This document shows, one piece after another, positions 1 to 7,953 of a stretch of DNA of 15,269 nt; the first letter of the stretch is position 1, and each line of letters starts with the position of its first letter. The notes below the pieces were generated by a model that saw only the letters and a list, made by a program, of their open reading frames with translations, was not told the origin of the DNA and searched no databases. A program made the position numbers and the translations under genes. The stretch lies in contig DAOOIT010000030.1 of NCBI GenBank assembly GCA_035384565.1, forward strand, positions 15,448-30,716, given 5' to 3'. This stretch comes from Planctomycetota bacterium. Lineage in GTDB: Bacteria > Planctomycetota > PUPC01 > DSUN01.

Positions 1-327
1 ATAGGCTTCGGCGACGTCGCGCGTCAGGTGCGGGTCGAAGATGCTGTAGCAGTCGCGCGGAAACTGCACCTGCTCGAGCTGCGGCGCGCACCAGGGCGGC
101 GCCTGGGCCCGAAGCTGCGCCGGGTAGACGCAGAACTGCGGCAGGCGGGCCGCCTGGCCGCGCGCCAGGCGGATGCCGAGGAACGCCGCGATGACGAGGG
201 CCACCACGAGGGCGCCCTGGAGGCCGAGCGAGAGGATGCCCAGCCGCATCTTGGCGGCCAGCCAGCCCAGGCTGCCACGCAGGCCCGGCCAGGCGCCTTC
301 CTTGATCTTCTTGTTTCTTGCACCCAC
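1..327 (-). CDS. ftsQ: FtsQ/DivIB-like cell division protein, N-terminal part (cut by window edge)
   Basis: The first 109 residues of a bitopic membrane protein are visible. There is a short basic cytoplasmic tail (KKIK near residue 6), one membrane segment at about residues 30-55 (rich in Leu, Val, Ala and Ile) and the start of an extracytoplasmic domain. FtsQ/DivIB proteins have this layout and act as divisome scaffolds that contact FtsL/FtsB and FtsI. The position directly after ddl is the usual place of ftsQ. Residues 77-80 (PPWC) and the stretch SIFDPHLTRDVAEAY (95-109) look like the lead-in to a POTRA-type domain, but the domain itself lies beyond the edge. Start: GTG at 327, preceded by GGAG seven nucleotides upstream; an in-frame TAG lies at 340-342. 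It is 26 nt after ddl. Three cysteines (66, 80, 93) fall in the extracytoplasmic part. The identification rests mainly on synteny and topology. Confidence 0.65.
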   Translation of the reverse strand, partial: MGARNKKIKEGAWPGLRGSLGWLAAKMRLGILSLGLQGALVVALVIAAFLGIRLARGQAARLPQFCVYPAQLRAQAPPWCAPQLEQVQFPRDCYSIFDPHLTRDVAEAY

Positions 328-353
328 GGTCTTGCTCCACTAACGCAATAGGC

Positions 354-1340
354 TCATGCCCGCACGGGCACGGGGGCGGCGGTGCGCTTCCGGGGCCTGG
401 CGGCGCCGCGGCGACCGGCCCGGAGCGCCATCTCCACGATCACCCGGCACAGCTCGGCAAAGGGGATGCCGACGGCGGCCGCGGCGTCGGGCAGCAGGCT
501 CGTCTCGGTCATGCCGGGGATGGTGTTCACCTCCAGCACGAAGGGGTTGTGGTCGGCGTCGAGGCGGAAGTCCACCCGCGAGCAGCCGCGGCACCCGAGG
601 CTCCGATGGGCCTGCAAGGCCAGGTCCTGCACGCGCTCGGCCAGGCCGGCGGGCAGCTCGGGGTTGACCACGTGGCGCGCGGCGTTCTTGGTGTACTTGA
701 TCTTCCAGGTGAAGAGCCGGCCCCTGTAGAGGAGCTCGATGATCGGCAGCGCGCGATCGCCCAGCACCCCCACGGTGAGCTCGCGGCCGCCGATGTACTC
801 CTCGGCGATGGCCCGCTCGTCGAACTCCAGCGCGCGGGCCACGGCGCCCGGGAGCTGGGCCTCCGCCTCGACGATGCTCACGCCCACGCTGGAGCCCTGG
901 GCGGCCGGCTTGACGACCACCGGAAGCCCCAGCGGCGCGATGGCGGCCACCTTGCGCTCCTGGGGCCAGGCGGCCTCGAGTTCCACGAAGGCCGCCGTCG
1001 GCACCCCGGCGCGGCGGAAGCAGTTCTTCGTGGCCACCTTGTCCATCGCCAGCCGGCTGGCCGTGACGCCGGAGCCGGTGTACGGCACGCCCATGACCTC
1101 GAGGACCGACTGGATGCCGCCGTCCTCGCCGAATGTGCCGTGGAGGGCGATGAACGCCACGTCCATCCGCTCCTGCGTCAGGCTGCTGATCGGGGCCTCG
1201 AGAACGTCAATTCGCTCGACGGGGTACCCGAGGCTCGCGAGCGCGTTGGCGACGGCCTCGCCCGATCTCAGCGACACCTCGCGCTCCGCGGAGATTCCAC
1301 CGTAGAGGACCCCCACCCGGGGCTTCCTGGTCTCACGCAT
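354..1340 (-). CDS. ddl: D-alanine--D-alanine ligase
   Basis: A cytoplasmic ATP-grasp ligase that joins two D-Ala molecules for MurF to add to the UDP-MurNAc-tripeptide. It has 328 residues, a normal family length. Visible motifs are VLYGGISAEREVS at 11-23 with the N-terminal Glu (E20), LHGTFGEDG (66-74), the ATP-binding KPAAQGSSVGV (144-154), EYIGGRE (181-187), KYTKN (215-219) with a Tyr in the omega-loop region as expected for D-Ala rather than D-lactate ligases, SRVDF (254-258), and LEVNTIPGMT (269-278) followed by SLLP. ATG at 1340 is preferred because the family N-terminus begins here and AAAGGAG lies eight nucleotides upstream; the longer open frame to 1496 adds only murB-shadow sequence. 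It overlaps the end of murB by 8 nt (ATGCGTGA). The last ~20 residues are an Arg/Lys/Pro/Ala-rich tail that looks disordered. Confidence 0.96.
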   Translation of the reverse strand: MRETRKPRVGVLYGGISAEREVSLRSGEAVANALASLGYPVERIDVLEAPISSLTQERMDVAFIALHGTFGEDGGIQSVLEVMGVPYTGSGVTASRLAMDKVATKNCFRRAGVPTAAFVELEAAWPQERKVAAIAPLGLPVVVKPAAQGSSVGVSIVEAEAQLPGAVARALEFDERAIAEEYIGGRELTVGVLGDRALPIIELLYRGRLFTWKIKYTKNAARHVVNPELPAGLAERVQDLALQAHRSLGCRGCSRVDFRLDADHNPFVLEVNTIPGMTETSLLPDAAAAVGIPFAELCRVIVEMALRAGRRGAARPRKRTAAPVPVRA

Positions 1341-2253
1341 GGGCAGTGCTCCTTTCTGGGTCGGTGCTCCAGACGTCGATCTCCAGCTCCAGGCTGACGC
1401 CGAAGGCCGCACGGACCCGCGCGGCGACGATCTGGATGAGCTGCAACACGTCGGTTGCCGTGGTATCAGGGCCTTCGTTGACGATGAAGTTGGCATGTTT
1501 ATGGGACACGCAGGCTCCGCCCACGCGCGTGCCCTTCAGCCCCGCCTGGTCAATGAGGCGGCCGGCGCTCTGCCCCGGGGGATTCTTGAAGACGCACCCG
1601 GCGCTGGCGGCATCCATCGGCTGCGAGGCGTGCTTCTCGGCGAGGATGCTCAGGCGCCGCTCCTGGAGGTAGCCGCGCGGCGTCTTGTCGAGCTGGAACG
1701 TGGCCGAGAGCACGAAGAGCCCGGTGTGGGGGACGATCGAGTGGCGGTACTCGAACCCGAGGTCCGGCGCATCCATCCAGCGGGGTGTTCCGCCTGGAGG
1801 GACCACCATGGCCCCGATCAGGCGGTCCGAGACGCGGCCGTAGCGGCCGCCGGCGTTCATGGCGACGGCTCCGCCCACGGAGCCGGGGATGCCGGCCAGT
1901 GGCTCGAGGCCCCCGAGGCCCCAGGCTTCGGCCGCGGCGACCAGGCGCGGCAGATACAGGCCGGCGCCGGCCTCGATGCAGGTGCCCCTGTGCCGCAAGT
2001 CGCCCAGGTGCTGCGTCGAGACTACGAGCCAGGGGTGCGGCTCGTCGGTGACCAGGATGTTCGAGCCACGCCCCAGGATGCGGATGGGCAGCCCGGCGGC
2101 GACGCCGCGCTCGAAGACGATCGGCAAGGCGTCCCAGTCGCGCGGCTCCACGTAATAGCGCACGGGCCCCCCCACGCGGAACGAGGTGTGGTGGGCCATG
2201 GGCTCATTCTCGCGCGTGAAGGCGGCCAGGTCATGGAACGGATGTGGGCTCAT
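1333..2253 (-). CDS. murB: UDP-N-acetylenolpyruvoylglucosamine reductase
   Basis: An FAD-dependent reductase that converts UDP-GlcNAc-enolpyruvate to UDP-MurNAc with NADPH in the cytoplasm. It has 306 residues, as in compact type II MurB proteins. The FAD-binding part shows SFRVGGPVRYYVEP (24-37), ILGRGSNILV (59-68), an EAGAG segment (94-98) and LEPLAGIPGSVGGAVAMNAG (116-135). The substrate part shows YRHS (169-172), SAGCVFKNP (217-225) with the likely proton-donating Ser218, GLKGTRVGGACVSHKHANFI (238-257) and a C-terminal Glu (about 291) in LELEIDV. ATG at 2253 is chosen because it shares its A with the murC stop codon (TGATG) and gives the expected family N-terminus; the open frame to 2394 is only murC antiframe. 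The end overlaps the ddl start by 8 nt, so murC-murB-ddl translation is probably coupled. Confidence 0.96.
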   Translation of the reverse strand: MSPHPFHDLAAFTRENEPMAHHTSFRVGGPVRYYVEPRDWDALPIVFERGVAAGLPIRILGRGSNILVTDEPHPWLVVSTQHLGDLRHRGTCIEAGAGLYLPRLVAAAEAWGLGGLEPLAGIPGSVGGAVAMNAGGRYGRVSDRLIGAMVVPPGGTPRWMDAPDLGFEYRHSIVPHTGLFVLSATFQLDKTPRGYLQERRLSILAEKHASQPMDAASAGCVFKNPPGQSAGRLIDQAGLKGTRVGGACVSHKHANFIVNEGPDTTATDVLQLIQIVAARVRAAFGVSLELEIDVWSTDPERSTAHA

Positions 2254-3638
2254 CAGGTCCCTCGCTTTCGAAGGTCGTCGAGCACCTGCTCGCCGAAATG
2301 GTCCACATCGCCTGCGCCGATCGTCAGCAGCGTGTCGCCGGGCCGCAGCAGGCCGATGAGGTGCCGGCGGGCCGAGTCCCAGTCGTTGAAGCACGAGCAG
2401 GCGACCCGGCCGTGGCGGCGGATGGCGCTCTCGATGGCCTGCGTGCTCACGCCCTCCAGGGGCGGCTCTCCGGCGCCGTAGATGGGCAGAAGCACGAGGT
2501 AGTCGAGGCCGTCGAAGCAGTCGCCGAAGCGCTCGCTGAGATGGTAGGTGCGCGTGTAGCGGTGCGGCTGGAAGACGCCGAGGAGGCGCCCGCGCGCCAG
2601 GCCGCGCGCGGCGCCCAGCGTCGCGCGAATCTCGGCGGGGTGGTGGCCGTAGTCGTCAATCATGGTGACCCCGCTGGCGGCGCCCTTGCGCTCCATCCGG
2701 CGGCCCACGCTGGCCACGCGCCCGAAGGCGCTGCGCAGCGCCTCGTCGGGAATGCCCAGGGCCGAAGCCAGCGCCACGCAGGCCAGGGCGTTCTGCACGT
2801 TGTGCAGGCCGGGCAGCGTGAGCGTGAGGCCGCGCAGCACGTCGCGGGGGCGGCGGACGTCGAAGGTGGAACTCTCGCCGTTGGCATGGACGTTGATCGC
2901 CTGGAACTGGGCCGCCGTGTCGAAGCCATAAGTGAGCACGGGTGCCGGGCAGGCGTCGAGGACTTCCATGGCCGGGGCGCTGTCGGCGCACACGATCGCG
3001 CAGCCGTCGCGCCGCGTGCGAGCCAGGAAGCAGCGGAAGGTCTCCTGCACGGCCGCCAGGTCCGGGTAGCGGTCCACGTGCTCGAGGTCCACGTTGGTCA
3101 CGATGGAGTAGCGCGGGGTGAACTCCAGGAGCGAGCCGTCGCTCTCATCCACCTCGGTGACGAAGAACGGGCTGCCGCCCAGGCGGTAGTTGCCCCCGAG
3201 TTCGCGGACCATGCCGCCGACCATCACCGAGGGGTCCAGGTGCGCCTCCAGGAGGAGCTTGCTGGCGATCCAGGTGGTGGTGGTCTTGCCGTGCGCCCCG
3301 GCCACCGTGATGAGCGAGCAGTCGGCCGTGAAGCGGGCCAGCATGCGGGCCCGCGTGACGACCGGGATGCAGCGGTGCAGGGCCGCCTGGATCTCGGGAC
3401 TGGCCGCCGCAATGGCCGAGGAGTGGACGACCATCTCGACGCCCTCGAGGTGCGCGGGGTCGTGGCCCAGGTGGGTGCGGCAACCGCGCTCGGCCAGGAG
3501 GCGCAGCACGGGGCCGTCCTTGGCGTCGCAGCCCGACACTCGGGCCCCGCAGTCGAGGGCCATGTGCGCCACGGCGCTCATGCCCACGCCGCCCATGCCC
3601 ACGAAGTGGATGTGCCTTCCGTCGAATCGCATGCTCAT
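2253..3638 (-). CDS. murC: UDP-N-acetylmuramate--L-alanine ligase
   Basis: The first Mur ligase, which adds L-Ala to UDP-MurNAc using ATP in the cytoplasm. It has 461 residues, the family norm. The N-terminal Rossmann-like domain begins with HIHFVGMGGVGMSAVA (9-24). The central ATPase domain has the P-loop GAHGKTTTT (114-122), then EVDESDGS (162-169) and TNVDLEHVD (181-189). Further on come HNVQNALA, DDYGHHPAEI and FQPHRYTRT, all typical of MurC rather than MurD/E/F. GAHGKT in place of the GTNGKT/GSNGKT seen in the other ligases here also marks it as MurC. ATG at 3638 has GAGG six nucleotides upstream; a second ATG two codons later (3632) is possible. It follows murG by 12 nt and its TGA overlaps the murB ATG by one base. 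Confidence 0.97.
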   Translation of the reverse strand: MSMRFDGRHIHFVGMGGVGMSAVAHMALDCGARVSGCDAKDGPVLRLLAERGCRTHLGHDPAHLEGVEMVVHSSAIAAASPEIQAALHRCIPVVTRARMLARFTADCSLITVAGAHGKTTTTWIASKLLLEAHLDPSVMVGGMVRELGGNYRLGGSPFFVTEVDESDGSLLEFTPRYSIVTNVDLEHVDRYPDLAAVQETFRCFLARTRRDGCAIVCADSAPAMEVLDACPAPVLTYGFDTAAQFQAINVHANGESSTFDVRRPRDVLRGLTLTLPGLHNVQNALACVALASALGIPDEALRSAFGRVASVGRRMERKGAASGVTMIDDYGHHPAEIRATLGAARGLARGRLLGVFQPHRYTRTYHLSERFGDCFDGLDYLVLLPIYGAGEPPLEGVSTQAIESAIRRHGRVACSCFNDWDSARRHLIGLLRPGDTLLTIGAGDVDHFGEQVLDDLRKRGT

Positions 3639-3650
3639 GGCTGCCTCAGC

Positions 3651-4799
3651 TCACACGGTTTTCGCCTTGCCGCGTCTCTCGAGCCAACGCCAGAGACGGC
3701 GCCCGTGCCGCCCGTTCCGCTCGGCGGCCACCGCCTCCAGCCGGTCGGCGATGATCGCCGCGGCGCGTGGCACGCCCATGGCCCGGCTCTGGCGGCCCAT
3801 GGCCTCCAGCCGTTCGCGGTCGCCCAGCAGCGCGGTCAGATGGTGCGCCAGCCGATGCGGCGAGAGAGTAGCCTGCTCGAGCAGCAGGGCCGCGCCGCAC
3901 TGCTCCAGGACGCGCGCATTGTGGAACTGGTGGTTGTCCATCGCGTGCGGGTAGGGCACCAGGATGGCCGGGATGCCCAGGGCGGTCAGCTCGGCAATGC
4001 TGGTGCCGCCCGCGCGCGAGAAGGCCAGATCGCACGCGCTGTAGGCCAGCGGCATGTCCTCCAGGAACCCGAAGACCTTGGCCGGCACCGCATAGTGTTC
4101 GTAAGATGCGCGCACGCGGTCGCAGTCGGCGGCGCCCGCCAGATGGATGGCCTGCATCCGCAGCCCCGAGTTGGCAAGCAGGGGCAGCGCCGAGATGGTG
4201 AAATCGTTGAGGGGCCGGGCACCCTGGCTGCCGCCCATCACCAGCAGAGTGGGCAGCGAAGGGTCCAGCCCCAGTTGCGCCGCGCATGCCGCGCGCTCGC
4301 GCCGCTGGATGAACGTCCGCACCGGGTTGCCCGTGACCCGCACCTGGGCGCCCGTGCGGAAGCGGGGCACGGACTGCGCCCACTGCGTGTCCACCTCATT
4401 GACGAAGCGCGCCAGGAACCGGTTCGAGCGGCCCGGCACAACGTTCTGCTCGAGGAGGACGCTCGGGATGCGCCGCAGCGCGGCGCACAGCACGGGGGCC
4501 ACCGAGCCGTAGCCGCCCAGGCCCACCACCACGTCGGGGCCGAAACGGCCGATCCCGCGCATCGCGCGCACGAAAGCGGGCACGAGCGCCGCCAGACGCC
4601 GCACGAGCGACCCTGTGTGGATGGAGGGAATGACCTGGCATTCCAGCCCCGCGCTCCGCGTGCCCTCGTAGGCCTCGTCGCGGTCCGTGCACAGCAGCAG
4701 GATGCGCGCCTCGGCAGAGCGCCGGCGGGCCTCTTCGGCGAGCGCCAGCCCCGGGAATAAGTGGCCACCCGTGCCGCCACCGGCCAGAACGATCTTCAT
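3651..4799 (-). CDS. murG: Lipid II synthase: UDP-GlcNAc:undecaprenyl-PP-MurNAc-pentapeptide transferase
   Basis: A membrane-associated GT-B glycosyltransferase that adds GlcNAc to lipid I, making lipid II on the inner face of the membrane. It has 382 residues, slightly longer than many MurG proteins. Hallmarks are the N-terminal glycine loop GGGTGGHLFPG (7-17), GLGGYGS (93-99), LEQNVVPGRSNR (116-127), TGNPVR (156-161), MGGSQGA (188-194), SRAGGTSIAEL (261-271) and PYPHAMDNHQ (282-291). The last ~25 residues are unusually Arg-rich and may help membrane contact. ATG at 4799 opens directly on the conserved KIVLAGGGTGG. The gap to ftsW is 70 nt, the largest between rsmH and ftsQ, and holds no clear promoter. 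MurG substrate comes from MraY, which is not encoded in this window. Confidence 0.97.
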   Translation of the reverse strand: MKIVLAGGGTGGHLFPGLALAEEARRRSAEARILLLCTDRDEAYEGTRSAGLECQVIPSIHTGSLVRRLAALVPAFVRAMRGIGRFGPDVVVGLGGYGSVAPVLCAALRRIPSVLLEQNVVPGRSNRFLARFVNEVDTQWAQSVPRFRTGAQVRVTGNPVRTFIQRRERAACAAQLGLDPSLPTLLVMGGSQGARPLNDFTISALPLLANSGLRMQAIHLAGAADCDRVRASYEHYAVPAKVFGFLEDMPLAYSACDLAFSRAGGTSIAELTALGIPAILVPYPHAMDNHQFHNARVLEQCGAALLLEQATLSPHRLAHHLTALLGDRERLEAMGRQSRAMGVPRAAAIIADRLEAVAAERNGRHGRRLWRWLERRGKAKTV

Positions 4800-4869
4800 C
4801 TCTCTGCCCTCAGGGGTCAGGAACCCGCACCCGCGACGGAGGCGGCCCGCGGGGCGCCGCCGTCGCCGC

Positions 4870-6102
4870 CTAGGCGGTGTCCCTGGCGTGTTTCCGCGTC
4901 AGTTTCACGGCGCCGAGCTCCGGCGGCGGGGCCTCCGCCTCGGAGTGCGACGCCACATTCATGATCAGCCCGACCGCCACCATGGTGGCCACGAGCGACG
5001 AGCCGCCGGCGCTCACCAGCGGCAGAGCGATGCCCTTGGTGGGCGCGGAACAAGTCACCACGGCCACGTTCACGGCGGCCTGGAGCCCAATCGTCAGGGT
5101 GAGGCCGAACGCCAGAAGCGAGCCGAAGCGATCGGGCGCGCGCCGCGCCGCCCGGATGCCGCACCAGACGAGCAACGCGAAGAGGATCAAGACCACGGCG
5201 GTGCCGATCAGCCCCAGCTCCTCGCCGATGATCGAGAGCACGAAATCCGTGTTCGCCTCCGGCAGATAGAGGAGCTTCTGGCGGCTGGCGCCCAGCCCCA
5301 CGCCCGTCAGGCCGCCCGAGCCAAGCGCGATGAGCGACTGCACGATCTGATAGCCTGAGCCCTGCGCGTCGGCCCAGGGGTCCACGAACGTCATGATCCG
5401 CTGCCACACGTGAGGCATGTGCATGGCCGTGTAGACGAGCAGCGGCACCGACGCCACCGCGGCGGGCAGGACGTGGATCATGCGGATCCCGGCCACGAAC
5501 AACATGCCGAACGTCACCGAGGCGATCAGCAGGGCCGTGCCGAAATCCGGCTCCTTCAGGATGAGCACGAATGCGGCGCCCATGATCACCATCGGCTGCA
5601 CGAAGCCCTTGAAGAAGGTCTTGATCCTGTCTTGCTCGCGGGCCAGGAAATCGGCCATGTAGAGGCAGAGGGCCACCTTGAAGAGCTCGGAGGGCTGGAT
5701 GCTCAAGAAGTCGCCGAACCGGAACCAGCGCCGCGCCCCGTTCACGGTGGCTCCGAAGAAGAGCACGGCGCACAGGCTGCCCAACGACAGGAAGAGCAGG
5801 GGAATGCTGAACCGCCTCAGGTGGTGGTAATCCACGGAATAGGCCGCCAGCCCGGCCACGAACGAGGCGGCCAGCCAGAGCGTGTGCTTGAGCACCAGGA
5901 AGCGGGCGAGGGCGGGGTTCGACGCCGGCGCGGTGCTGGCGACCATGACGAGGCCGAACGCCAGCAGCGACACGACCACGGCCAGGAGGCCGCTCGTCGT
6001 GTCCTGTAGCACCGGCGCGACGGCCCCCGGCGCCCGCGTTGCTGCCCTGCGTCCTTGCCCCGATGCGGTTGCTGCCACCGCTCGCCTCCAAGAGCGCCCC
6101 AT
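4870..6102 (-). CDS. ftsW: FtsW, septal peptidoglycan polymerase (SEDS family)
   Basis: An integral membrane SEDS glycosyltransferase that polymerises lipid II at the division septum together with FtsI. It has 410 residues, with hydrophobic segments from about 37 to 385 and a soluble N-terminal tail (1-35) rich in Arg and Ala. SEDS motifs are present in order: NGARRWF (121-127), SIQPSEL (134-140) with the downstream Lys, EPDFGTAL (184-191), GSGYQIVQSLIALGSGG (248-264), LPEANTDF (280-287) with the presumed catalytic Asp286, and GEELGLIG (293-300). The segment PTKGIALPLVSAGGSS (354-369) contains Pro-Thr-Lys-Gly, which favours FtsW over RodA; the usual SYGGSS is SAGGSS here. ATG at 6102 shares its A with the stop of the upstream sigma-like gene (TGATG). 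The partner transpeptidase FtsI is encoded upstream in the same cluster. Confidence 0.96.
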   Translation of the reverse strand: MGRSWRRAVAATASGQGRRAATRAPGAVAPVLQDTTSGLLAVVVSLLAFGLVMVASTAPASNPALARFLVLKHTLWLAASFVAGLAAYSVDYHHLRRFSIPLLFLSLGSLCAVLFFGATVNGARRWFRFGDFLSIQPSELFKVALCLYMADFLAREQDRIKTFFKGFVQPMVIMGAAFVLILKEPDFGTALLIASVTFGMLFVAGIRMIHVLPAAVASVPLLVYTAMHMPHVWQRIMTFVDPWADAQGSGYQIVQSLIALGSGGLTGVGLGASRQKLLYLPEANTDFVLSIIGEELGLIGTAVVLILFALLVWCGIRAARRAPDRFGSLLAFGLTLTIGLQAAVNVAVVTCSAPTKGIALPLVSAGGSSLVATMVAVGLIMNVASHSEAEAPPPELGAVKLTRKHARDTA

Positions 6103-6521
6103 CAGCTCGACTGGCGGAGGCGGGCGCGCAACTCCGTCACCGTTCTCGCGTAGATTCGGCTCACCGTGGCCACGGGCAGATCGAGCACCTCGGCCGTCTG
6201 CTCCAGGCTCAGGCCCTCGGCGTGCACCAGCATCAGCACGAGCCGCTCGTGCCGCGCCAGATGCGTGAGGACGAACTCCCGCAACTCATCGAGTTGCTCG
6301 CACGGTTGGACCTCTGCCAGCACGCTCATGTCCATGCATCCTGACTTGGTAAGGGGATCGGGCGGCGTGCCACCGGGGCCACCGGCCCCGGCCGGGGATG
6401 CGCGCAGCCCGCCAAGCTCCTCGACCAGCGAGTGCCACCGCGACAGGTGCAGGTAGCCCGGGGAGGCCACGCCACGCCAGGCCGCCGGCAGCCAGTAATC
6501 ATTGGTCTCGCGTTCCATCAT
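6102..6521 (-). CDS. Small protein with a stand-alone sigma-70 region 4-like helix-turn-helix
   Basis: I do not recognise this as a named gene. It encodes 139 residues. The C-terminal half (about 77-136) reads as sigma-70 region 4: LDELREFVLTHLARHERLVL resembles region 4.1, and EGLSLEQTAEVLDLPVATVS (102-121) is a region 4.2 helix-turn-helix followed by a basic helix ending LRARLRQ. No sigma region 2 is present, so it cannot be a complete sigma factor. The N-terminal part (1-40) has several Trp and may form a small fold; a Gly/Pro-rich linker follows (41-58). ATG at 6521 has GGGAGAAGG just upstream and lies 22 nt after murF. An internal ATG at 6335 could give a ~77-residue DNA-binding form. 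The stop overlaps the ftsW start (TGATG). It occupies the place where mraY and murD normally lie. A regulatory role is inferred; target unknown. Confidence 0.8.
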   Translation of the reverse strand: MMERETNDYWLPAAWRGVASPGYLHLSRWHSLVEELGGLRASPAGAGGPGGTPPDPLTKSGCMDMSVLAEVQPCEQLDELREFVLTHLARHERLVLMLVHAEGLSLEQTAEVLDLPVATVSRIYARTVTELRARLRQSS

Positions 6522-6543
6522 GGCCTTCTCCCTCGACGCCCGC

Positions 6544-7953
6544 TCAGGGGCCCGCGCCTTCGGCGGCCTCGGCCCGCGCCGCGCCGTTCGCGGCCCAGGC
6601 CATCACGGCGTCCGCCACTTCCTCCAGGCGCACGCCCCGCGAGGCCTTGAAGAGCACCGTGTCGGACGGCTGGAGCCGCCCGCAGAGCCAGCGCACCGCC
6701 TCGGCGCGCCCGGGCGCCGCGAAGGCGTTGCGCGGCTCGAGCCCGCCCTCGACCGCCTCGCGCGCCAGGGCCTCGCCCTGCTCGCCCACGGCGCACAGCA
6801 GGTGAACGCCCGCCTCGGCCACGGCCCGGCCTACGCGGCGGTGCGCCGCGGGCGACGCGGCGCCCATCTCGAGCATGTCGCCCAGCACCGCCACGCGGCG
6901 GCCCGGGCGACGCCCCAACTCGGCCACCGCGCCCAGCATCGAGGCCGGGTTGGCGTTGTAGCAGTCCAGCAGCACCGCCAGCGCGCCCGCGCGGCGCAAC
7001 TCCATGCGCCATTTGGGCGGCCGGAAGGTGCCGAGGAGCGCAGCGGCATCCGGCACCCCCAGGCCCATCTCGGCCGCTACCGCGATTGCCGCGAGCGCGT
7101 TGCTGGCCTGCCAGCGGCCCACCGCGGGGAGCGACACCGAGTCGCCCGTTCGCGCGACCACGAAGCGCAGGCAGTCGCCGTCCTGGCGCACTCGGGTCGC
7201 CCGCCAATCCGCGCTGCGGGAGAAGCCGAAGGTGGCAATGCGGCCCGAGTGGCGTTCGGCGATGCCTCGGCTCCACGGGTCGTCGGCATGGAGCACCGCG
7301 AGCCCGCCGGAGGCCAGATGGTCGAGAACAACCGCCTTCTCGCGGGCCACGCCCTCCTCGGACCCGAACGCCTCGAGGTGCGTGGGGCCCACGTTGGTGA
7401 TCACGGCCGTGTTCGGCCTGGCGGGGCGGGCCAGCGGGGCCATCTCGCCGAAGTGATTCACGCCCATCTCGACCACGGCGAACCGGTGCTCGGGCAGGAT
7501 GCGCAAGAGCGTCTGCGGCACCCCGATGTGGTTGTTGTGGTTGGCCTCCGAGCACACCGTGGCGCCGAGGCCGCCCAGCACGAGCGCGATCATCTCCTTC
7601 GTCGTCGTCTTGCCATTGCTGCCTGTGACGGCGACGACCGTGGCCGGCACCTGGCTCCGCCACCAGCCGGCGATGGCTCCGTAGGCCGCCACAGTGTCTT
7701 GAACCAGGAGGAGCGGCAGATGGGGCGGCACGCCCTCGGGCGAGCGGCTCACCACCGCCGCCGCGGCACCCGCCTGGAAGGCGCTGGGGACGAAGCCGTG
7801 GCCGTCGAACTTCTCGCCCACGATCGCCACGAAGAGTTGCCCGGGGGCCAGGGCGCGCGAGTCGGTCGTCACGCCTGTCACCACGGCGCTCGGGTCGCCT
7901 TGCAGCAGGCTCCCGCCGGTAGCCTCCAGCAGTTCAGCCACGGTGGCTCTCAT
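6544..7953 (-). CDS. murF: UDP-N-acetylmuramoyl-tripeptide--D-alanyl-D-alanine ligase
   Basis: The last cytoplasmic Mur ligase, which adds D-Ala-D-Ala to the UDP-MurNAc-tripeptide. It has 469 residues, close to the family norm. The N-terminal UDP-binding domain shows TTDSRALAPGQLFVAI (29-44) and GHGFV (51-55). The central ATPase domain has VTGSNGKTTTKEM (109-121), SEANHNNHIGVP (135-146), VEMGVNHFGEM (161-171) and ITNVGPTHLEAFGS (185-198), with the Lys that should be carbamylated at about 206 (GVAREKA). The C-terminal domain has CYNANPASM (331-339), LGDMLEMG (357-364) and KASRG (436-440). The GSNGKT P-loop and YNANP are diagnostic of MurF. ATG at 7953 overlaps the stop of the GAF gene by 4 nt (ATGA). 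Its substrate partner Ddl is encoded later in the cluster. Confidence 0.97.
   Translation of the reverse strand: MRATVAELLEATGGSLLQGDPSAVVTGVTTDSRALAPGQLFVAIVGEKFDGHGFVPSAFQAGAAAAVVSRSPEGVPPHLPLLLVQDTVAAYGAIAGWWRSQVPATVVAVTGSNGKTTTKEMIALVLGGLGATVCSEANHNNHIGVPQTLLRILPEHRFAVVEMGVNHFGEMAPLARPARPNTAVITNVGPTHLEAFGSEEGVAREKAVVLDHLASGGLAVLHADDPWSRGIAERHSGRIATFGFSRSADWRATRVRQDGDCLRFVVARTGDSVSLPAVGRWQASNALAAIAVAAEMGLGVPDAAALLGTFRPPKWRMELRRAGALAVLLDCYNANPASMLGAVAELGRRPGRRVAVLGDMLEMGAASPAAHRRVGRAVAEAGVHLLCAVGEQGEALAREAVEGGLEPRNAFAAPGRAEAVRWLCGRLQPSDTVLFKASRGVRLEEVADAVMAWAANGAARAEAAEGAGP

Noticed and set aside
24..323. 99-codon minus-strand open frame at the left edge
   Set aside because: It is in a different frame from the FtsQ-like protein and gives an Arg/Ser-rich translation without a membrane segment. 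The frame starting at 327 has a ribosome site and proper topology.
1339..2481. Open frame of 380 codons on the plus strand
   Set aside because: Antisense to murB and the end of murC; only the minus strand carries conserved motifs.
2244..4760. Open frame of 838 codons on the plus strand
   Set aside because: It lies antisense to murC and murG, whose motifs are unmistakable. Its translation is His/Arg/Gly/Ala-rich without domains, a usual by-product of GC-rich codon bias.
4800..4869. Possible internal promoter between ftsW and murG
   Set aside because: The 70-nt gap is very GC-rich and shows no -10/-35 pair that I could defend.
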